Below are positions 1 through 8,610 of a DNA stretch of 64,000 nt, in pieces. The notes under the pieces are model-generated. The model was not told the DNA's origin and made no database searches. It worked only from the letters and a program-made list of their open reading frames with translations. This DNA comes from DASPKM01 sp963817075. Lineage in GTDB: Bacteria > Bacteroidota > Bacteroidia > Chitinophagales > Chitinophagaceae. Position numbers and translations under genes: made by a program. How positions within the stretch are numbered: position 1 is the stretch's first letter; each line of letters opens with the position of its first letter. Location of the stretch: NCBI GenBank assembly GCA_963817075.1, contig CAWFMT010000005.1, forward strand, positions 186,001-250,000, in the 5' to 3' direction.

Positions 1-293
1 TTGGTGAACTTTGCTTATCTCCAATTGGATTATCCCTCGTAAATAAATTGGCGCCTGCAAGATTCGCTTCAATTTTGATGGGAGTTTGGTTTTTGTCTAA
101 TGCAACTGCAAACAAATTCGCCGGCACCTTGGGTGCATTGTATCCAGGCGAAGGGCCTACACAAATCGTCGGATACCAAATAACCAATTTGTATGACTTC
201 TTTATGGTATTTGTGGTTATGAGTGGTGTGGCTGCGGTACTTTTATTTGTTTTGACTTACTGGATGGAAAAAAAGATGGGAGACGTGCGTTAA
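1..293 (+). CDS. POT/PTR-family peptide MFS transporter, C-terminal end (partial)
   Basis: The reading frame is open from base 3 and has no start inside the window, so the gene begins upstream. The first residues read GELCLSPIGLSLVNKLAP, the conserved E-x-x-SPxGLSxVxKLAPxR signature before one of the last helices of proton-coupled oligopeptide transporters (DtpA/YdgR type). Two further hydrophobic stretches follow (about MGVWFLSNATANKFAG and FMVFVVMSGVAAVLLFVLTYWM), ending in a short basic tail. The family imports di- and tripeptides with protons across the inner membrane. An OPT oligopeptide transporter follows 56 bases downstream on the same strand, so the two may form a peptide-uptake unit. 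The family call is strong; the substrate range is inferred from the family. Confidence 0.85.
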   Translation, partial: GELCLSPIGLSLVNKLAPARFASILMGVWFLSNATANKFAGTLGALYPGEGPTQIVGYQITNLYDFFMVFVVMSGVAAVLLFVLTYWMEKKMGDVR

Positions 294-349
294 GTATAAA
301 TAGAAAAATTATTCGCCCGGATTAATTCAAATTAAATCACCCAACTTCT

Positions 350-2404
350 ATGTCAGAAAAGACTTTCCACCCCTTTGTGGCGCCGGAAACCCGGATGGCT
401 GAATTCACTATTAAATCAGTATTGTTTGGAGCTGCATTCGGTATCATCTTTGGTGCTGCTACGGTCTATCTAGCATTGAAGGCTGGTTTAACTGTTTCAG
501 CATCTATTCCAATTGCTGTGATGGCAATTGCCATGAGTAAATTGTTCTTACGAACTACAATCCTTGAAAATAATATTATTCAAACTACGGGAAGTGCAGG
601 AGAAAGTATTGCAGCTGGAGTAGTATTCACACTGCCCGGATTTCTCTTCCTTAGCGATCCAGGTAATGCAAAATATTTTGATTATTTAACCATTTTCACG
701 CTCGCGATTTTTGGTGGAATACTTGGGACACTAATGATGATCCCTTTGCGAAAGGCACTCATAGTAAAAGAACATGGAGTATTGCCTTATCCTGAAGGAA
801 CAGCCTGCGCATCGGTATTAAAAGCAGGAGAAAAAGGAGGCGACTTTGCAAAGACCGCATTTCTTGGTCTTGGTGTAGCAGTAGGATATGCATTCTTACA
901 AAAGGTTCTGCATGTAATTGCCGAAACGCCCTACTTCATGACGAAGCAGGCGAATAAATTTTTCCCTTCTGCAAGAATCAGTGGTGAAATCACTCCTGAA
1001 TATTTGGGTGTGGGCTACATCATCGGACCAAAGATTGCTGGGGTACTCGTTGCCGGTAGTGTTCTTACATGGTTTGTATTCAATCCCCTATTAGCCTCCC
1101 TTGTGCCATCTGATATGATTGCTGCACAACTTGTCAAACTTGGATATCTCAAGGATTTGGCTACGGCCGGTGGAGCAAGTACGGGAAGTTGGGATCCGGT
1201 CACGCATACTTTTTCAGATTATGCAACAGCCATCTATCGTGCTTACGTACGACAGATAGGTGCAGGTGCAGTTGCAGCTGGTGGATTTATTACTCTTTTT
1301 AAGACCATACCAACTATTATTTCTTCATTTCGCGGGAGTGTGGGTTCAATAAAAGGTGGAAAGGAAGCCCGTCAGAATGTGAAAAGAACTGACAGAGATC
1401 TTTCGATCAAGATCGTAGGGTTTGGAAGCCTTGGATTGATCTTGTTGATGACGATACTTCCAAATGTTCCTGGCGACAGTGTTGGTGGTAAATTATTATT
1501 GGGGATCCTGGTAGTTATATTCGGCGCCTTCTTCGTTACCGTTTCTTCTAGAATTGTGGGTTTGATCGGTTCTTCCAACAACCCAATCTCAGGTATGACA
1601 ATCGCTACCATCATGGGTACCTGCCTTGTTTTTATTTCGATAGGCTGGACTGGCAAAGTTTATGAACCAATGGCGCTCGTCGTTGGTGGTATGATCTGTA
1701 TTGCCGCCGCAAATGCCGGTGCAACATCCCAGGATTTAAAGACGGGATATATTGTTGGGGCGACGCCCAAATATCAACAGATCGCATTGTTCATTGGAGC
1801 CATCGTTTCTTCCATAGCAATCGGATTTACTATTAAAGTTCTTGATACGCCCACAACCGAAATGATGCAGCAAGGCATTATGCACGCTATCGGAACTGAT
1901 AAATATTCTGCTCCGCAAGCAACGCTGATGGCAACACTCATCAAGGGTATTCTTTCATTTAATCTGGATTGGCAATTTGTTCTTGTGGGAGTTTTTATTG
2001 CTGTCGTTATGGAACTTTGCGGAATCAAAGCATTGAGTTTTGCGATTGGTATTTATCTCCCAATTTCGACCACACTTCCAATTTTCATTGGAGGAGCAAT
2101 TCGTGGATTAATTGACAGGCATCATAACAAGGGCCCGAAACAGGAAGTTGCAGAAGAGGAGGATTTGCGAAAAGGCAACCTCTTTGCGACAGGCTTAGTT
2201 GCAGGTGGAGCCTTAGCAGGTGTGGCCGTTGCTTTTATGCAGGCCAGTGATTCGGTAAATACCAAGCTTCAAAAGATAAGTACAGAACATGCTCTTACTG
2301 AATCGTTCGGTGAGAAAGGTTATTTCCTTCTGGGTGTAGTCTTCTTTGCATTGCTGGGATTCATACTGTACAGGGTGGGGATGAAAAAGACGAAACAACT
2401 TTAG
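350..2404 (+). CDS. OPT-family oligopeptide transporter
   Basis: The 684-residue protein is hydrophobic throughout, with about 14-16 predicted membrane spans. Near the N-terminus it carries the OPT hallmarks: an AATVYLALKAGLTVSASIP stretch (about residues 36-55), a following NNIIQTTGSAGES segment, and the PYPEGTACASVLKAGE segment (about 146-161). These match prokaryotic OPT proteins (the TIGR00733-like branch), which take up oligopeptides or metal chelates across the inner membrane. The ATG at 350 sits just before a short polar segment and the first helix, and length is normal for the family. It lies 56 bases after a POT peptide transporter, which supports a peptide-uptake role. Substrate cannot be told from sequence. 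A palindromic repeat begins ten bases after the stop and probably ends transcription. Confidence 0.93.
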   Translation: MSEKTFHPFVAPETRMAEFTIKSVLFGAAFGIIFGAATVYLALKAGLTVSASIPIAVMAIAMSKLFLRTTILENNIIQTTGSAGESIAAGVVFTLPGFLFLSDPGNAKYFDYLTIFTLAIFGGILGTLMMIPLRKALIVKEHGVLPYPEGTACASVLKAGEKGGDFAKTAFLGLGVAVGYAFLQKVLHVIAETPYFMTKQANKFFPSARISGEITPEYLGVGYIIGPKIAGVLVAGSVLTWFVFNPLLASLVPSDMIAAQLVKLGYLKDLATAGGASTGSWDPVTHTFSDYATAIYRAYVRQIGAGAVAAGGFITLFKTIPTIISSFRGSVGSIKGGKEARQNVKRTDRDLSIKIVGFGSLGLILLMTILPNVPGDSVGGKLLLGILVVIFGAFFVTVSSRIVGLIGSSNNPISGMTIATIMGTCLVFISIGWTGKVYEPMALVVGGMICIAAANAGATSQDLKTGYIVGATPKYQQIALFIGAIVSSIAIGFTIKVLDTPTTEMMQQGIMHAIGTDKYSAPQATLMATLIKGILSFNLDWQFVLVGVFIAVVMELCGIKALSFAIGIYLPISTTLPIFIGGAIRGLIDRHHNKGPKQEVAEEEDLRKGNLFATGLVAGGALAGVAVAFMQASDSVNTKLQKISTEHALTESFGEKGYFLLGVVFFALLGFILYRVGMKKTKQL

Positions 2405-2413
2405 AGTTTAAGA

Positions 2414-2484
2414 TTTAACCGCCAAGAAACAAAGGCGCAAGGGAAGCCTGGCGAACCTTAGCGTCCTGGCGCCTTGGCGGTTAA
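2414..2484. repeat. Palindromic intergenic repeat, family A, full copy
   Basis: The left arm ttaaccgccaag and the right arm cttggcggttaa are exact reverse complements about 60 bases apart, with partly complementary sequence between them. It fills the gap between two convergent genes, the OPT transporter and apaG, where a hairpin could end transcription from both sides. Related copies lie at 39857, 52326 and 52909, with single-arm copies elsewhere in the window. Confidence 0.8.
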
Positions 2485-2490
2485 GTTCTT

Positions 2491-2877
2491 CTAGTTCATT
2501 TTAAAAGGAACAACCATCTCGAACTCGGGGATGGCTACATCGAAGTGTTTCTTATTGGTAAGATTTTCCATGAGATAGGTCCCATACATCTTGCCCATCT
2601 CTGTGCGTAGATTACAACCACTTACATACTGATAACGTTCACCTGGCTGTAGTGTGGGTTGAACACCTACCACGCCTTCACCTTCAACTTCACGATGTGA
2701 TCCATTGCTGTCAAAAATATGCCAGTGGCGGCGATGAAGTTTTACAGCGTAGTTATTATGATTCTCCAGCGTGATGCGATATGCGAACATGTATTCACTC
2801 GCCTGTGGATTGGAATAATCAGGCTGATAAAACGTCTCAACATTTATATGAACACCCTCTGATATGATGAACGACAT
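2491..2877 (-). CDS. apaG: ApaG domain protein
   Basis: The 128-residue product matches the ApaG family, a fibronectin-III-like beta sandwich of about 125 residues. It has the glycine-rich GxGxxG motif in EGEGVVGVQP, preceded by RRHWHIFDSNG and followed by LQPGERYQYVSGCNL and MxGTYLM, in the family's usual order. ApaG was linked to cobalt/magnesium efflux in enterobacteria, but its biochemical role is not settled. The reading frame stays open to 2904, but the ATG at 2877 (MSFIISEGVHINV) gives the normal family length and is preferred. The gene stands alone and converges with the OPT transporter across a palindromic repeat. Confidence 0.92.
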   Translation of the reverse strand: MSFIISEGVHINVETFYQPDYSNPQASEYMFAYRITLENHNNYAVKLHRRHWHIFDSNGSHREVEGEGVVGVQPTLQPGERYQYVSGCNLRTEMGKMYGTYLMENLTNKKHFDVAIPEFEMVVPFKMN

Positions 2878-3034
2878 TCGGCGAGTTTGGATAAAGTTAG
2901 TCAAAAATGACTGCCATTCTAATACCGCTCAAAGATTTATTAAGATGCCTAATTTTACCGCAAAATAGCCAAATGGACTGCCTAACCATTTGAGCATAAG
3001 CGATCTTGGCGATTTTGAATTTGAAAATCTAATT

Positions 3035-4486
3035 ATGAGAATAGCAGTTGCAAAAGGAGATGGTATCGGTCCGGAAATCATGGATGCTGTGTTAATGATC
3101 TTTAACGCCAACAAAGTTCCTTTAGAATACGAGTTCGTTGACATGGGAAAATGGGTATTTGATAAAGGCTTCTCCAATGGCATGACCCCCGAAGCTCAAA
3201 AAAGCATTGAGAGTCTGGGTTTGTTATTTAAAGGCCCCATGGAGACTCCAAAAGGCAAGGGTGTTAAGAGTGTGAATGTTACGGCCAGAAAAACCTGGAA
3301 TACTTACGCCAACAAACGTGTTTTTCAAACTCTCCATGGTGTAGAAACAGTTTTTACAAAGGCTGGTATCATAATCAATATTACAGTTGTGCGAGAGAAT
3401 ATTGAAGATACTTATGGCGGAATTGAACACATGCTTACGCATGATGTAGCATTGAGCAGACGATTCATTACAAGACCGGGAAGTCTTCAGCTCATCAAAT
3501 ATGCATTTGAGATGGCCCGACTTCAAAAGGCAAAAAGAATTACATGTGGACATAAGGCGAATATCATGAAGCTTACGGACGGCCTGTTCCTGGAATGCTT
3601 CTATGAAGTAGCGAAAGACTATCCGGAATTGAAGTCTGATGATGTAATTGTTGATGATCTCTGTATGAAATTGGTCACGAGGCCAGACAGTTTTGATGTT
3701 GTAGTGCTCACCAATCTGCAAGGTGATATCGTTTCTGACCTTTGCGCCGGACTGGTAGGCGGATTAGGTTTCGCGCCTTCGGCTAACATCGGCGATCATA
3801 TTTCAATTTTTGAAGCAGTGCATGGAACAGCTCCCGACATTGCTGGAAAAAATATCGCCAATCCAACTGCACTCCTGCTTAGCGGGTTTGCCATGCTGCG
3901 ACATGTTGGTTTAACTGAGAATGCAGGGATCATTGAAAATGCTCTCTTGTATACTTTGGAAAGCGGAATTCATACTGGAGATTTTGGTGACAAATCAATA
4001 CCTGCTGTAAATACTACTGAATTTGCAAATGCAATTATTTCAAATTTCGGAAAGCTGCCAAAGGTGAATGCCAAGCCAATCATTCCGAACAAACCTGGTA
4101 CACCTACTCCATTCAAGCTCGAGCAAAACTCAATGATGATCTCGAAAGAGACAGAAATTGAGACCATCCTTGGAGTTGATATGTTCATTGAAAGCGATCA
4201 ACAGCCAGCTGAAATCGCGAAAAGATGTCAACGTCATGCGGGAGTAAAGTTTAAGCTCGTCAGCATCAGTAACCGCGGCACACAGGTTTGGCCGACAGGT
4301 TCAGTTTACACCAACCTGATAAATCTTTATAATGCACGATTCGAAAGCCTGGATAATGAACCATTAAATCAACAGGATGTAATTGGGTTGTATGTGAGTC
4401 TTAGTGGAAATTTCAAGATATGTTCATTGGAACTTCTAAATCAGTGGGGAGACAGGAAGGGGTATTCTCTTGCACAGGGTCAATAA
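3035..4486 (+). CDS. icd: Isocitrate dehydrogenase (NADP-type, long form)
   Basis: The 483-residue protein catalyses isocitrate to 2-oxoglutarate plus CO2 in the TCA cycle. Visible landmarks are the N-terminal AKGDGIGPE, the substrate-binding region SVNVTARKTWNTYANKR, RENIEDTYGGIEH with the conserved Arg and Tyr, THKANIMK-like CGHKANIMKLTDG, the metal-binding LTNLQGDIVSDLCAGLVG, and the nucleotide-binding EAVHGTAPDIAGKNIANPTA. The C-terminus is longer than in E. coli Icd and carries a separate domain from about residue 335, as in the alpha-proteobacterial/Bacteroidota long form (TIGR02924-like). A TTG at 2990 extends the frame, but the ATG at 3035 opens exactly at MRIAVAKGDGIG, as expected. 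NADP rather than NAD use is inferred from the subfamily. Confidence 0.9.
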   Translation: MRIAVAKGDGIGPEIMDAVLMIFNANKVPLEYEFVDMGKWVFDKGFSNGMTPEAQKSIESLGLLFKGPMETPKGKGVKSVNVTARKTWNTYANKRVFQTLHGVETVFTKAGIIINITVVRENIEDTYGGIEHMLTHDVALSRRFITRPGSLQLIKYAFEMARLQKAKRITCGHKANIMKLTDGLFLECFYEVAKDYPELKSDDVIVDDLCMKLVTRPDSFDVVVLTNLQGDIVSDLCAGLVGGLGFAPSANIGDHISIFEAVHGTAPDIAGKNIANPTALLLSGFAMLRHVGLTENAGIIENALLYTLESGIHTGDFGDKSIPAVNTTEFANAIISNFGKLPKVNAKPIIPNKPGTPTPFKLEQNSMMISKETEIETILGVDMFIESDQQPAEIAKRCQRHAGVKFKLVSISNRGTQVWPTGSVYTNLINLYNARFESLDNEPLNQQDVIGLYVSLSGNFKICSLELLNQWGDRKGYSLAQGQ

Positions 4487-4494
4487 TAATTTGA

Positions 4495-4565
4495 GAATTT
4501 GAAAATGAAGAAACTGTGAGGTTAACAATTTTCAAATCTTCAAATTCTCAAATTTTCAAATTTTC
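4495..4565. repeat. AT-rich inverted repeat, family B (aaatttgaa/ttcaaattt)
   Basis: The left arm aatttgagaatttgaaaatg is mirrored by a right arm of repeated ttcaaat units running into the end of the next gene. Similar sequence occurs at 28171-28203 and 29566-29601. It lies between the convergent icd and SUI1-family genes and could form a long AU-rich hairpin that acts as a bidirectional terminator. The right arm overlaps the last codons of the SUI1 gene. Confidence 0.6.
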
Positions 4566-4894
4566 CTTGAATTCTTAAACCCATTCTTGATCAGCCATTG
4601 CAAGACTTTATCCCGCTGATCGCCCTGAACAATGATCTCTCCTTCTTTGGCAGAACCACCTGTGCCACAAAAATTCTTAAGTTTTTTCCCGAGATCTTCG
4701 AGGTCCTCATTCTTACCGATAAATCCTTCAACAAGTGTAACTGCTTTTCCTCCCCGGTGTTTAGTTTCCAGACGGATCTTCAGTTTTTGTTTATCGGGCG
4801 AAATAGTTTCAAACCTTTTCTCGTCTTCTTCAAAACGAAAATTCGGATCTGTGCTGTAGACAAATCCTCTTGTGTCTGGCTTATTTTTCTTCAA
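4556..4894 (-). CDS. SUI1/eIF1-family translation factor (YciH-like)
   Basis: The 112-residue protein has a charged N-terminal tail (about residues 1-35) and a SUI1 domain. Signature segments are KIRLETKHRGGKAVTLVEGF, LEDLGKKLKNFCGTGGSAK and GEIIVQGDQRDKVLQWLIKNGF, the usual order in bacterial YciH and archaeal aIF1. eIF1-family proteins sit near the ribosomal P site and influence start-codon selection; the role of bacterial YciH is less clear. Length is normal. The 3' end lies inside an AT-rich inverted repeat. The family assignment is firm; function in this organism is by analogy. Confidence 0.9.
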   Translation of the reverse strand: MKKNKPDTRGFVYSTDPNFRFEEDEKRFETISPDKQKLKIRLETKHRGGKAVTLVEGFIGKNEDLEDLGKKLKNFCGTGGSAKEGEIIVQGDQRDKVLQWLIKNGFKNSRKI

Positions 4895-5019
4895 CTTCTT
4901 GAATTTTGGAATTTTGAAATTGGGAAATTTTCAAATTGTGTTCCGTCTTTTTTTCTCTACCTTAAGATTCATATTTCTCAACTGCCATCTGTCAACTTCA
5001 TGCGAACAACGAACAACGA

Positions 5020-5883
5020 TCAACGATTCACAACAGCCTTTAAGCTTAAGTCCAGACTCGCTGCCTGGTGAATTAAGGCACCTACACTTACGTAATCAAC
5101 TCCGGTTGCAGCATAGTCTTGTATATTATCGAGATTGATCCCTCCGCTTGCTTCTGTTTCGAATTCGCCATTGATCAACTTAACTGCTTCCGCAACCTGC
5201 GATGGGTTAAAATTATCCAGCATGATGCGAAATACTTTTTCCTTACCTATTGAAATTACTTTTTTCACTTCTTCAATGGATCGCGTCTCAACTTCGATTT
5301 TCAGATTTGGTTTTATTGATTCAACATATTGATGAGCTTTTTCTATTCCTGCCTGAAGTCCTCCTGCATAATCAATATGATTATCCTTCAGCATGATCAT
5401 GTCAAATAATCCGAACCGATGATTTACACCTCCTCCAATTCTAACTGCCTCCTTTTCCAGCAACCGAAAATTGGGTGTGGTCTTACGCGTATCAAGTAAC
5501 TGTGTTTTATATCCTTTCAATTTGTCGACATACGTTTTTGTAAGGGTTGCAATACCACTCATTCTTTGCATGCAATTAAGAACAAGTCGTTCGCATTTTA
5601 GAATGGTATGAACATGCGCCTGCACTTCAAAAGCAATTTCACCTGGCTCCATTAACTGTCCATCTTTTTTATTAATCGAGATATTTGAAGCCGGTTCAAC
5701 AAACCTGAATATTTTATCTGCGACCTCAACTCCTGCAAGAATACCCTTCTGTTTTATCTTGAGAACTGCTCTCCCTTTTGCGTCAGCAGGAATGCATGAA
5801 AGAGTTGAATGATCTCCGTCACCAATATCTTCAGTAAGTGCCTGAGTTATTAGTTTGAATAGCTGCTCATCAAAATGGATCAT
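5020..5883 (-). CDS. nadC: Quinolinate phosphoribosyltransferase (carboxylating)
   Basis: The 287-residue protein makes nicotinate mononucleotide from quinolinate and PRPP in de novo NAD synthesis. It has the N-terminal EDIGDGDHST motif (about 19-28), MQRMSGIAT, the substrate-binding DTRKTTPNFRLLEKEAVRIGG (split here as DTRKTTPNFR and EKEAVRIGGG), NHRFGLFDMIMLKDNH, and the C-terminal ASGGINLDNIQDYAATGVDYVSVGAL barrel strand. Length is typical. The ATG at 5883 starts the first helix directly. nadA and nadB are not in this window, so the gene appears to be transcribed alone or with unseen neighbours. Confidence 0.95.
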   Translation of the reverse strand: MIHFDEQLFKLITQALTEDIGDGDHSTLSCIPADAKGRAVLKIKQKGILAGVEVADKIFRFVEPASNISINKKDGQLMEPGEIAFEVQAHVHTILKCERLVLNCMQRMSGIATLTKTYVDKLKGYKTQLLDTRKTTPNFRLLEKEAVRIGGGVNHRFGLFDMIMLKDNHIDYAGGLQAGIEKAHQYVESIKPNLKIEVETRSIEEVKKVISIGKEKVFRIMLDNFNPSQVAEAVKLINGEFETEASGGINLDNIQDYAATGVDYVSVGALIHQAASLDLSLKAVVNR

Positions 5884-5944
5884 TGGGCAAAACTAAGTAA
5901 GAGGGATTTACAAATGGTATGCGCTAAGTATTGATATTAAAATA

Positions 5945-5975
5945 AAAAAACCCCGGCAACTGCCAGGGTTTACAC
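5945..5975 (-). terminator. Rho-independent terminator after the DUF4783 gene
   Basis: Read on the minus strand, aaaccctggca and tgccggggttt form a stem with one G-U pair and a two-base loop. A run of seven or more T follows. It lies about 20 bases after the stop of the DUF4783-type gene. Confidence 0.75.
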
Positions 5976-5991
5976 TGATTAAATATGCTTT

Positions 5992-6381
5992 TTACTGAAC
6001 TGCCTGGAATCTGATTTCCTGCAATACCTGTCTTTCACCTCTTTGGCGCATAAACAGGTTAGTTCTATAGGATCCTTGTTTTGTTTTCAATTCACCAACA
6101 CAAAACTGTGCGCCTCCCTGTTCCCCTTTGTGCTTTACCTCAAAACCAGTAACGCCCTTATTGGCAAAGAAATCCCGAATGATCATCTGCGCCTGTGTCT
6201 TACTATACGTATCGCTCTTTTCAGGTAGCGAGATGTCAACCCGATCGTCAAAATACCTTGAGAGATCAGAAGAATTGCCCGATCGCATAGCGGCAACAAC
6301 TTCATCGATGCTGTAGGACGGCTTAAAAGAGAATAGGATAATAGATACTGCCAGTATCGCAAATCCTGTAAGTTTTTTCAT
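5992..6381 (-). CDS. DUF4783-type exported protein
   Basis: The 129-residue product starts MKKLTGFAILAVSIILFSFKPSYS, a typical signal peptide, then a small NTF2/cystatin-like domain: IDEVVAAMRSGNSSDLSRYF, a KTQAQMIIRDFFANKG helix, and C-terminal strands ending in EIRFQAVQ. This pattern (a 'function of a pool of helices selecting small residues, then FxxxG') matches the DUF4783 family of Bacteroidota, whose function is unknown. The frame is open to 6453, but the ATG at 6381 gives the signal peptide at the very N-terminus. A strong terminator follows. It is divergent from gpmI, with a 132-base gap. Location in the periplasm is inferred from the signal sequence. Confidence 0.8.
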   Translation of the reverse strand: MKKLTGFAILAVSIILFSFKPSYSIDEVVAAMRSGNSSDLSRYFDDRVDISLPEKSDTYSKTQAQMIIRDFFANKGVTGFEVKHKGEQGGAQFCVGELKTKQGSYRTNLFMRQRGERQVLQEIRFQAVQ

Positions 6382-6462
6382 TTGTAAAGTTTTATCCACC
6401 CTAAATTTCCCAAAAACATGCCAAAGAACGATGCAAAAGCTAAAAAACCTCAAACCCAGTCG

Positions 6463-6498
6463 TTTAGCTAACTTTACCCTTTAGAATTTTAGCTAACT
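6463..6498 (+). promoter_or_regulatory. Direct repeat upstream of gpmI
   Basis: The 11-base sequence tttagctaact occurs twice, at 6463-6473 and 6488-6498, 25 bases apart start to start, ending 15 bases before the gpmI ATG. Such spacing could fit a dimeric regulator or a duplicated promoter element. No regulator is identified, so this is only a candidate site. Confidence 0.3.
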
Positions 6499-6513
6499 AT
6501 TTGTTATTTACCG

Positions 6514-8044
6514 ATGCAGAACAAAAAGACCATGCTGGTAATCATGGACGGCTGGGGACTTGGAAAGGTGAAATCCAGTGACGCTATTCAGAATGCCAAT
6601 GTCCCATTCGTAACATCCCTTTATCATAAATTTCCGCATACAACTTTAACAACCTGCGGGGAGGCTGTTGGCCTGCCTGATGGGCAGATGGGTAATAGCG
6701 AAGTCGGACATCTTAACCTAGGAGCTGGCAGAATAGTTTATCAGGAATTACAGAGAATAAATGTGGCAATCAGGGATGGTTCATTTCAGAAGAACAGAAC
6801 TCTTTTGGACACTATAGAATTTGCAAAGCTGAACAAGAAGCCTCTCCATCTTCTGGGATTGGTTAGTGATGGTGGCGTTCATTCCCATATCAACCATCTC
6901 AAAGCAATCATTGATGTTTGTCACGCCTCCGGACTTAAAGATGTTTTTATCCATGCATTCACAGATGGTCGTGATACCGATCCAAAAAGCGGACTAGGAT
7001 TCATTACTGATCTACAGTCTCATCTCAATCAACGGACAGGTAAAATAGCAACGGTTTGTGGCCGCTATTATGCAATGGATCGTGATAAGCGATGGGAACG
7101 CGTAAAGCTTGCATATAACGCATTGGTGAATGGGCTTGGCGAAAAAGCTTCTGATGCAATATCTGCAGTTGAACAATCGTATGAAAAATTGACTTCGGAT
7201 GAATTCATACTTCCAACAGTAATTGTAGATGAATCCCAACAGCCACTTGCAACCATATCAAATGGTGATGTAGCACTTTGTTTCAATTTTCGCACAGACA
7301 GATGTCGTGAAATATCGCAGGTGTTAACTCAAACCGACCTGCATGAGTACAATATGAGTAAACTTGATATTTACTATTGTACTATGACGGAATATGATCA
7401 AACGTTTCAAAATGTGAAGATCATTTTTGAAAATGATAATCTCAATAATACAATTGGTGAAATAATCTCAGAAGCCGGACTGAAACAAATCAGGATGGCC
7501 GAAACTGAAAAATATCCCCATGTTACTTTCTTCTTTAGTGGTGGAAGAGAAATTCCTTTCCAGGGTGAGAGAAGGATATCTTATTCCTTCTGCAAAAGTT
7601 GCAACCTATGATCTAAAACCTGAGATGAGTGCTTATGAATTGACTGATGCAGTGATCCCGGAAGTTGAAAATGAAACTGCAGAATTTATTTGCATTAACT
7701 ATGCAAATGCAGATATGGTTGGACATACAGGCATATGGCAGGCTGCGATCCAGGCTGTTCAAACTGTGGATAGCTGTATAGCGCGACTTGTGACGGCTGG
7801 TCTTGAGCATGGATACACTATTTTCCTGACCGCGGATCATGGTAACGCTGATTATATGATCAATGAGGATGGAACACCCAATACTGCACATACTTTGAAT
7901 CCAGTGCCACTCTTTGTGATTGACCGAGATTTTAGAGGCGAAGTGAAATCTGGAAAACTTGGTGATATAGCGCCTACCATATTAAGATGGATGGGTTTGC
8001 CAATACCAGTTGAAATGACAGGTAACCAACTAATAAATCCTTAA
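6514..8044 (+). CDS. gpmI: 2,3-bisphosphoglycerate-independent phosphoglycerate mutase, interrupted by one base
   Basis: GpmI interconverts 3- and 2-phosphoglycerate in glycolysis with two Mn ions. The first frame (6514-7611) has MDGWGLG with the metal-binding Asp, GNSEVGHLNLGAGR with the catalytic Ser, HAFTDGRDTDP, and NFRTDR. It breaks after SGGREIPFQGERRI. The second frame carries LIPSAKVATYDLKPEMSA, NYANADMVGHTG, TADHGNAD and NTAHTLNPVPL, the remaining metal ligands. Removing a single T near 7579 joins them as GERRILIPSAK and gives 509 residues, the normal length. All active-site motifs are therefore present, and the break is more likely a sequence error or very recent mutation than old decay. 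The stop overlaps the next ATG (TAATG). Confidence 0.88.
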
Positions 8045-8562
8045 TGCTATCAGGGAAGAAAATAAGAATTGTTTTTGTGTTGGGGTTGATGATCCTGGTA
8101 AGTTTACCAACTTGTTTTACTGTATTCCTCCAGGCAAGAAGGCAATTTGTGAGATGGCGAATGGAAGAAAAACTGGAGGAAGAGGAATTGAAAACTCTTA
8201 AAATCCATCGCTCATCATTTCAATGGGTGAAAAAGAACAAAGAGATCATGATTGGCCAGCGCTTTTTTGATGTTAAGAGCTGGAAGAATGATGGAGTGTA
8301 TGTGATCTTTGAAGGTCTCTATGATGAAGAAGAAAAGGAGATCCATAAGAAGATGGCCGCCCATGAAAAACGAAACAAGTCTGACTCTAACTTATTTCAA
8401 TTACTATCGAAGTTCAATTTTCTTCAATCAGAATTATTTCTTACCCCTTTGTTTTCAGAGGTGAGATCCACAAAATATTTTTCGCGATCCGAAGATCTGA
8501 TCACCAGAGCAATCAGGCAGACCACTCCTCCCCCCAAATTCGAGTCTCCATATTTGTTATGA
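8044..8562 (+). CDS. Conserved hypothetical membrane-anchored protein
   Basis: The product of 172 residues is not recognised. It has one N-terminal membrane segment (about residues 8-28, IRIVFVLGLMILVSLPTCF), then a strongly charged coiled stretch (WRMEEKLEEEELKTLKIH) and a small domain with FQWVKKNKEIMIGQRFFDVKSW and a GVYVIFEGLYDEEEKEIH strand. The C-terminus is proline-rich (TTPPPKFESP). The ATG overlaps the gpmI stop by one base, so translation is probably coupled. A TonB-dependent receptor begins 49 bases downstream. Short membrane-anchored proteins of this type often precede TonB receptors in Bacteroidota, but that link to transport is an inference here. Confidence 0.6.
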   Translation: MLSGKKIRIVFVLGLMILVSLPTCFTVFLQARRQFVRWRMEEKLEEEELKTLKIHRSSFQWVKKNKEIMIGQRFFDVKSWKNDGVYVIFEGLYDEEEKEIHKKMAAHEKRNKSDSNLFQLLSKFNFLQSELFLTPLFSEVRSTKYFSRSEDLITRAIRQTTPPPKFESPYLL

Positions 8563-8610
8563 TGTTCCATTAGAATTTGGAATTTCTATTATTCATTACA
8601 ATGGATTAAT

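Noticed and set aside
3224..3721. A 165-codon open frame antisense to isocitrate dehydrogenase
   Set aside because: It overlaps conserved icd codons and has no recognisable motif.
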